A stretch of 44,415 nt of DNA from positions 51,846 through 96,260 of the forward strand of contig JAQUOD010000006.1 of NCBI GenBank assembly GCA_028717245.1. The letters run 5' to 3'. This DNA comes from Candidatus Omnitrophota bacterium (GTDB lineage Bacteria; Omnitrophota; Gorgyraeia; Gygaellales; Profunditerraquicolaceae). Positions 40,370 to 44,415 of this stretch are shown here, piece by piece (positions within the stretch are counted from its first letter, which is position 1; each line of letters begins with the position of its first letter). The position numbers and the translations under genes were made by a program. The notes beneath the pieces were generated by a model, which made no database searches, had not been told where the DNA came from, and was given only the letters and a program-made list of their open reading frames with translations.

Positions 40370-43300
40370 ATGCCTCGAAGTGAATTTATCCACCTCCATT
40401 TACACACCCAATACAGCCTTCTTGACGGCGCCTGCCGTATACGCGAACTCTTAGAACAGGCAAAACTCTATAAAATGGATTCCCTTGCCATTACCGACCA
40501 CGGGAATATGTTCGGGGTAATTGATTTTTATTTAGAGGCCCGCAAAGCCGGGATTAAGCCTATTATCGGCTGCGAGGTTTATATTGCTCCGGGAAGCCGC
40601 CTGGACAAAGGTGCCGGCGGGATGGATGAAGCGTCGTATCACCTTATACTTCTGGTTAAAGACGAAACCGGATACCAGAACCTGATAAAATTAGTCTCAC
40701 TCGGGTATCTGGAAGGATTTTATTATCGCCCGCGTATTGATAAAGAGACACTCTCTAAGTATAAAAAAGGCCTTATTGGCCTGAGTGCCTGCTTAAAAGG
40801 CGAAATACCTACCCTATTGCAGCAGCGCCGCTTTAATGACGCCTTAAAAGCCGCGGATGAATTTTCCAATATATTAGGCAAAGATAACTTCTATCTTGAG
40901 ATACAGGAGAATCTTATCCCGGAGCAAAAGATAGTGAATGAGGGATTAATTAAGATATCCAAGGAGTTAAATATCCCTCTTATCGCCACCAACGACGTGC
41001 ACTATCTGCGCAAGGAACACGCTAGGAGCCACGAGGCCCTGCTTTGCATCCAGACCCAGACTACGCTCGATGACCCCAACAGGATGCGTTTTCAGACCGA
41101 TGAATTTTATTTTAAGTCTCCCCAGGAGATGAAGGAGATGTTTAAGGATACGCCGCAGGCCATTGCCAATACCCTGGAGGTAGCCGGCCGTTGTAACCTG
41201 GAGCTGGATTTTTCCAAAATACACCTGCCCCGTTATGAACCACCCGAGGGAAAAACTAAAGAGGAATTTTTAAAGGAACTCTGCGAAGAGGGTTTAAGGG
41301 TGAGGTTCCCGCAGGCAGATTCCGCTATAAAAGAGAGGCTGGAGCACGAACTAAAGATTATCAAGAGCAGGGGATTTATCAGTTACTTCCTGATTGTTTG
41401 GGATTTCATACGTTACGCCAAAGACAGCCATATCCCCGTAGGCCCTGGCCGGGGTTCGGCTGCGGGGAGCCTGGTGAGTTATCTTTTAGGCATTACTGAT
41501 ATCAACCCTTTGAAATACGGCTTACTCTTTGAACGTTTCTTAAACCCTGAAAGGCTGGGGCTGCCGGATATCGACATAGATTTCTGTTATGAAAGAAGGA
41601 ATGAGGTTATTGATTATGTAACCAAAAAATACGGCCAGCACAATGTCGCCCAGATTATTACCTTCGGGACAATGCAGGCGCGCGCGGTAGTCAGGGATGT
41701 GGGCAGGGTAATGGGTATTGCCTATGCTGATGTTGACCGCATTGCCAAATTAATCCCGCCTGACCCCAGCCTTACCTTAAAGGATGCCTTAGAAAGCGAG
41801 GCAGAGCTAAAGAACCTATATAAGAATGACCCCCAGATAACCAAATTAATTGATACTGCCTTATCGCTTGAGGGATTGAACCGCCACGCCTCTACCCATG
41901 CCGCAGGGGTAGTGATTGCCGATAAGCCGCTTGAGGAATATACGCCTCTCTTTAAAACGCAGGATGACCAGATAACCAGCGGTTATAGTATGTCGGTCTT
42001 AGAAAAGATCGGCTTATTAAAAGTAGATTTCCTGGGCCTTCGGACATTGACCGTTATTGATGAGACCGTAAAGATCATTCAAAAAACCAGAGGCAAAACT
42101 ATTGATATTGAAAATATGCCTTTGGACGACTCCAATACCTATAAACTTTTAGCCTCTGGCCATACTATGGGAGTATTCCAGGTGGAGAGTTCCGGTATGC
42201 GGGAGCTATTGAAAAAATTAGAGCCGGAGCGTTTTGAGGATTTAATCGCGCTTTTAGCCTTATACCGGCCCGGGCCAATGGGGTCTGGGATGTTGGATGA
42301 TTTCATGCAGCGCCGGCACAACCGCGTCCCGATAAAATACCAGCACCCCAAACTTGAGAAAATCTTAAAAGAAACCCACGGTATTATCGTTTATCAGGAA
42401 CAGATTATGCAGATTGTCTCGGAGCTGGCGGGTTTTAGCCTGGCGCAGGCTGACCTTTTGCGCAGGGCAATAGCCAAAAAGATACCGGAGGTAATGGAGC
42501 AGCAGAGGAAAAATTTTGTTTTAGGCTGCGCGAAGAACGAGATTAGCGAATCCGTGTCTAACCGGATATTCGACTTGATAGAATATTTTTCCGGGTATGG
42601 ATTTAATAAATCACATTCGGCTGCCTATGCCATGATCTCTTACCGCACCGCTTATCTTAAAGCGAATTTTCCGGTTGAGTTTATGTGCGCGCTCCTGACT
42701 TCAGAAAGGGATAACACCGATAAAATCGTGGAGTATGTCAACGAAGCCACGCATATGGGGATTAAGGTTTTGCCCCCTGATATCAATGAGAGTGAGGCTT
42801 TATTTAAAGTAGTAGACGATAAAACTATCCGTTTTGGGCTTTTGGCAGTAAAGAATGTAGGTGGCGGGGCCGTAGAGTCTCTGGTTCAGGCCAGGCAGAA
42901 AGACGGGCAATTTGAGTCATTAGAAGATATGTGCCAGCGTATTGATTCCAGGCTGGTTAACCGTAAGGTGCTGGAGAGTTTAATCAAATGCGGGGCGCTG
43001 GACGGATTCAGGCTGGCCCGCGCCCAGATGTTTGTGGCGCTGGATACTACGCTTGAGTTTACCTCCAGGATGCATAAGGAAAAGGCAAAGGGCCAGATGT
43101 CTTTTTTTGAAGGCGGGTTCTCTGAGAATGGTTTTAAAAATACCTTGAATAATCTGCCTTCGGTAAAAGAGTGGCCCGAACCGCAGTTGCTTGCTTTTGA
43201 AAAAGATATGTTAGGTTTTTATGTCACCGGGCATCCTCTGGCGCGCTATGCCCAGCAGTTGAAACGTTTTACCTCTTCTTCTACCAATAATCTTTCTCAG

Positions 43301-43807
43301 TATGAGGACGGCCGTGAGATAAAAATAGTAGGCCTGATTGCCAAGATAAAACAGACAGTTACCCGGGCAAAGCAGGAGAAGATGGCGATTTTAAAACTGG
43401 AAGACTTGGATGGGGCGGTAGAAGTGCTGGTTTTTCCGGCTGCCTTTATGAAGTCAGCCAAATATATTCAGCCGAATACCGTGGTGATGGTCAGGGGCAG
43501 GCTTAACCTGAAGGAAGATACGCCGAAAATTATTGCTAACGACCTATTCCCTATGGATGAAGTCTATAAATTAATCAGCAGCGTAAATATTAATCTTTCA
43601 GGTATAAGAGAAAATCTTTTTGAGTCCTTAAAAGAATTACTAGCCCAACATTCCGGAAGGGTCCCTATTTATCTGCACTTAGATACTCCCGCTAAATCCA
43701 GGATACATTTAGTGGTCGGCGAAGGGCTCTACGTTTTGCCTTCAGAGCAATTAATCGGGGATATCGAATCCCTGCTTGGCGAGGAGAGAGTATCCCTGGC
43801 AATATAG
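40370..43807 (+). CDS. dnaE: DNA polymerase III subunit alpha
   Basis: 1145 aa, DnaE1 type. PHP domain at the start (FIHLHLHTQYSLLDG, H8/H10/H12; LAITDHGNMFG). Catalytic aspartates D400, D402, D404 in LPDIDIDFCYERR, with VGPGRGSAAGSLVSYLLGI before them. Helix-hairpin-helix and the LLRRAIAKK and GYGFNKSHSAAYAMISYRTAYLKANFPVEF region follow. An OB-fold lies near 990-1065 (REIKIVGLIAKIKQTVTRAKQEKMAILKLEDLDG). Replicative polymerase. The 5' end lies directly against a repeat array. No terminator on the + strand; a - strand RNA candidate begins pairing 15 bp after the stop. Confidence 0.98.
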   Translation: MPRSEFIHLHLHTQYSLLDGACRIRELLEQAKLYKMDSLAITDHGNMFGVIDFYLEARKAGIKPIIGCEVYIAPGSRLDKGAGGMDEASYHLILLVKDETGYQNLIKLVSLGYLEGFYYRPRIDKETLSKYKKGLIGLSACLKGEIPTLLQQRRFNDALKAADEFSNILGKDNFYLEIQENLIPEQKIVNEGLIKISKELNIPLIATNDVHYLRKEHARSHEALLCIQTQTTLDDPNRMRFQTDEFYFKSPQEMKEMFKDTPQAIANTLEVAGRCNLELDFSKIHLPRYEPPEGKTKEEFLKELCEEGLRVRFPQADSAIKERLEHELKIIKSRGFISYFLIVWDFIRYAKDSHIPVGPGRGSAAGSLVSYLLGITDINPLKYGLLFERFLNPERLGLPDIDIDFCYERRNEVIDYVTKKYGQHNVAQIITFGTMQARAVVRDVGRVMGIAYADVDRIAKLIPPDPSLTLKDALESEAELKNLYKNDPQITKLIDTALSLEGLNRHASTHAAGVVIADKPLEEYTPLFKTQDDQITSGYSMSVLEKIGLLKVDFLGLRTLTVIDETVKIIQKTRGKTIDIENMPLDDSNTYKLLASGHTMGVFQVESSGMRELLKKLEPERFEDLIALLALYRPGPMGSGMLDDFMQRRHNRVPIKYQHPKLEKILKETHGIIVYQEQIMQIVSELAGFSLAQADLLRRAIAKKIPEVMEQQRKNFVLGCAKNEISESVSNRIFDLIEYFSGYGFNKSHSAAYAMISYRTAYLKANFPVEFMCALLTSERDNTDKIVEYVNEATHMGIKVLPPDINESEALFKVVDDKTIRFGLLAVKNVGGGAVESLVQARQKDGQFESLEDMCQRIDSRLVNRKVLESLIKCGALDGFRLARAQMFVALDTTLEFTSRMHKEKAKGQMSFFEGGFSENGFKNTLNNLPSVKEWPEPQLLAFEKDMLGFYVTGHPLARYAQQLKRFTSSSTNNLSQYEDGREIKIVGLIAKIKQTVTRAKQEKMAILKLEDLDGAVEVLVFPAAFMKSAKYIQPNTVVMVRGRLNLKEDTPKIIANDLFPMDEVYKLISSVNINLSGIRENLFESLKELLAQHSGRVPIYLHLDTPAKSRIHLVVGEGLYVLPSEQLIGDIESLLGEERVSLAI

Positions 43808-43821
43808 ACAAATGAACCTGT

Positions 43822-44033
43822 CAGTTTTCTCGCTTAACAAGGTAGTGGGTCCTGTCAAGGCTATTTTCTCCAGCACCGCTCCAAATTCCCCATCGAGGAA
43901 TTTGTCGCTTGGAGTTTGTGCTCACTCTCACTGACTTTGTATTAGCAGGTGAACCCTGGCCGTTCGCACAAACTACATGCTGTTCGAAAACAGCCTTGCC
44001 ACCCACTAAACCCTTACGTTAGCTCGAAAACTG
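43822..44033 (-). ncRNA. Candidate structured RNA, copy 2 (downstream of dnaE)
   Basis: Homologue of the RNA at 34835-35090, on the opposite strand. A closing stem joins 44026-44033 to 43822-43829 (CAGTTTTC/GAAAACTG on the RNA strand), and AGTGGG pairs with CCCACT (44007-44002 with 43849-43844). A CTGTT-TTCG-AACAG hairpin is followed by GCATG-TAGTT-TGTGC, where copy 1 has GCATA-TAGTT-TATGC. The stem is kept by G-U pairs only if the - strand is the RNA. A variable AAATTCC/GGAATTT hairpin (43883-43903) replaces different hairpins in copy 1. Confidence 0.62.
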
Positions 44034-44070
44034 CCAGATGCATCATTTAGCGGATAGCTAGAATTGATAA

Positions 44071-44247
44071 ATTTTAGTGTTTTGCTGGAGCGTGCATTAG
44101 AAAATCTTTGGCAGGAGTGCACAAGGGATTACGTCGAGCGAAAGCCGAGCAACCTACTCTTACCCGGGTAAGGCTCGAGCGACAGCGAGACGTAAACCGC
44201 AGTGCGTCAGCAAAGATTTTCAGCACGCGGAAGCGAAACGCTAAAAT
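44071..44247 (+). ncRNA. Rod-shaped RNA, candidate 6S RNA
   Basis: A 177-nt region folds end to end. ATTTTAGTGTTTTGCT (44071-44086) pairs with 44232-44247 over 16 positions including two U-G pairs, which fixes the + strand. GCGTGC/GCACGC, the 11-bp GAAAATCTTTG/CAAAGATTTTC, then an internal loop (44111-44128 opposite 44196-44210), then TTACGTC/GACGTAA, CGAGC/GCTCG and a CTTAC/GTAAG tip follow. Length, a central asymmetric bubble about 40 nt from the 5' end and 50 nt from the 3' end, and the long closing stem match 6S RNA. No sequence signature was checked. Confidence 0.55.
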
Positions 44248-44327
44248 AATAACCCAAGGCAGCCGTTAGAGAGCATATGAATTTTTACCATAAAGTAAAA
44301 TATCTTTCGCACTTTTGATATTGCCAT

Positions 44328-44415
44328 ACAAATAAAAAAGGCATATCCTCTTAGGTTGATAACGCAAATTATTAACCTAACCGGGCTGTTAAGCCCAGCA
44401 AAGGAGGATACGCCT
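44328..44415 (-). terminator. Three-way-junction hairpin followed by T tract (- strand), at window edge
   Basis: On the - strand, AGGCGTATCCTC (44415-44404) pairs with GAGGATATGCCT (44350-44339), with one G-U, around two hairpins (GGGCT/AGCCC and TTAGGTT/AACCTAA), and TTTTTTATTT follows at 44338-44329. The + strand has an A-C mismatch instead of G-U. It looks like the end of a - strand transcript entering from beyond the window. The 80 bp between this and the rod RNA (44248-44327) show nothing I recognise. Confidence 0.5.

Noticed and set aside
43821-44006. Small - strand protein of 61 codons after dnaE
   Set aside because: The region is explained by the conserved paired blocks of the structured RNA copy; no ribosome-binding site, no recognisable protein.

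Overview
The window looks like a contig from an uncultured Gram-negative bacterium, most likely of the Omnitrophota (formerly Omnitrophica/OP3). This is inferred from the gene order tilS-ftsH-folP-cdaA-pdxJ-acpS-nnrD, PilZ proteins beside gpsA and hom, a GuaB3-type IMP dehydrogenase, a phosphoglycerate-mutase-like protein beside hom and thrC, and a secreted protein carrying a YPSPYGVYN motif. I ran no taxonomic search. Almost all genes lie on the + strand in tight, often overlapping operons.

Layout. 1-858: C-terminal end of a large repetitive surface protein. 968-2188: AAA/DUF4143 ATPase whose promoter is overlaid by a palindrome. 2265-5120: envelope and signalling genes (lipoprotein, HAMP membrane protein, secreted HExxH protein, tRNA-CAT, cyclic-nucleotide-type sensor, PAS protein). 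5135-6424 (-): polysaccharide flippase. 6566-13523: tilS, ftsH, folP, cdaA, a 46-aa CdaR-like membrane peptide, pdxJ, acpS, nnrD. 13617-17025: tRNA-Thr, -Tyr, -Gly and -Pro, interrupted by repeats, a GIY-YIG gene, a thymidylate-synthase-like gene, a PilZ gene and gpsA. 17067-26292: aspartate-family amino acids (hom, thrC, a probable homoserine kinase of the phosphoglycerate mutase family, lysC) with coaB, cstA and a citramalate synthase for isoleucine. 27258-34806: valS, nadC, uvrB, coaX, DUF3047 and HAMP proteins. 34835-37350: structured RNA, then groES-groEL under a CIRCE operator. 37543-43807: guaB3, guaA, dnaE. 43808-44415: non-coding, with at least two strongly structured RNA candidates and a terminator-like element at the edge.

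The most unusual property is the load of small palindromic or periodic repeats that also sit in frame inside essential genes. One family has ends GGGACWGTCCC. It occurs once in folP and four times in valS, in exactly two sizes (51 and 27 nt), always read as G-(Q/L)-S-P ... G-T-(V/D)-P and always in a variable loop. A different palindrome sits in coaB. Heptamer arrays encoding (S/N)DQRP(A/T)T sit in both nnrD and thrC. Related arrays with periods of 7, 8 or 9 nt, often a word array followed by its reverse complement, fill many gene junctions and sometimes supply stop codons. This resembles the coding palindromic elements of Rickettsia, with different sequences and, as far as I know, not described for this lineage.

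Other notable items: two diverged copies of one long structured RNA (34835-35090 + and 43822-44033 -); a rod-shaped RNA at 44071-44247 with 6S RNA architecture; 5'-end duplications of tRNA-Tyr and tRNA-Pro flanking inserts; a tRNA-CAT with an apparent A19-U56 pair in place of G19-C56; and a relic of a second cimA-like 3' end.
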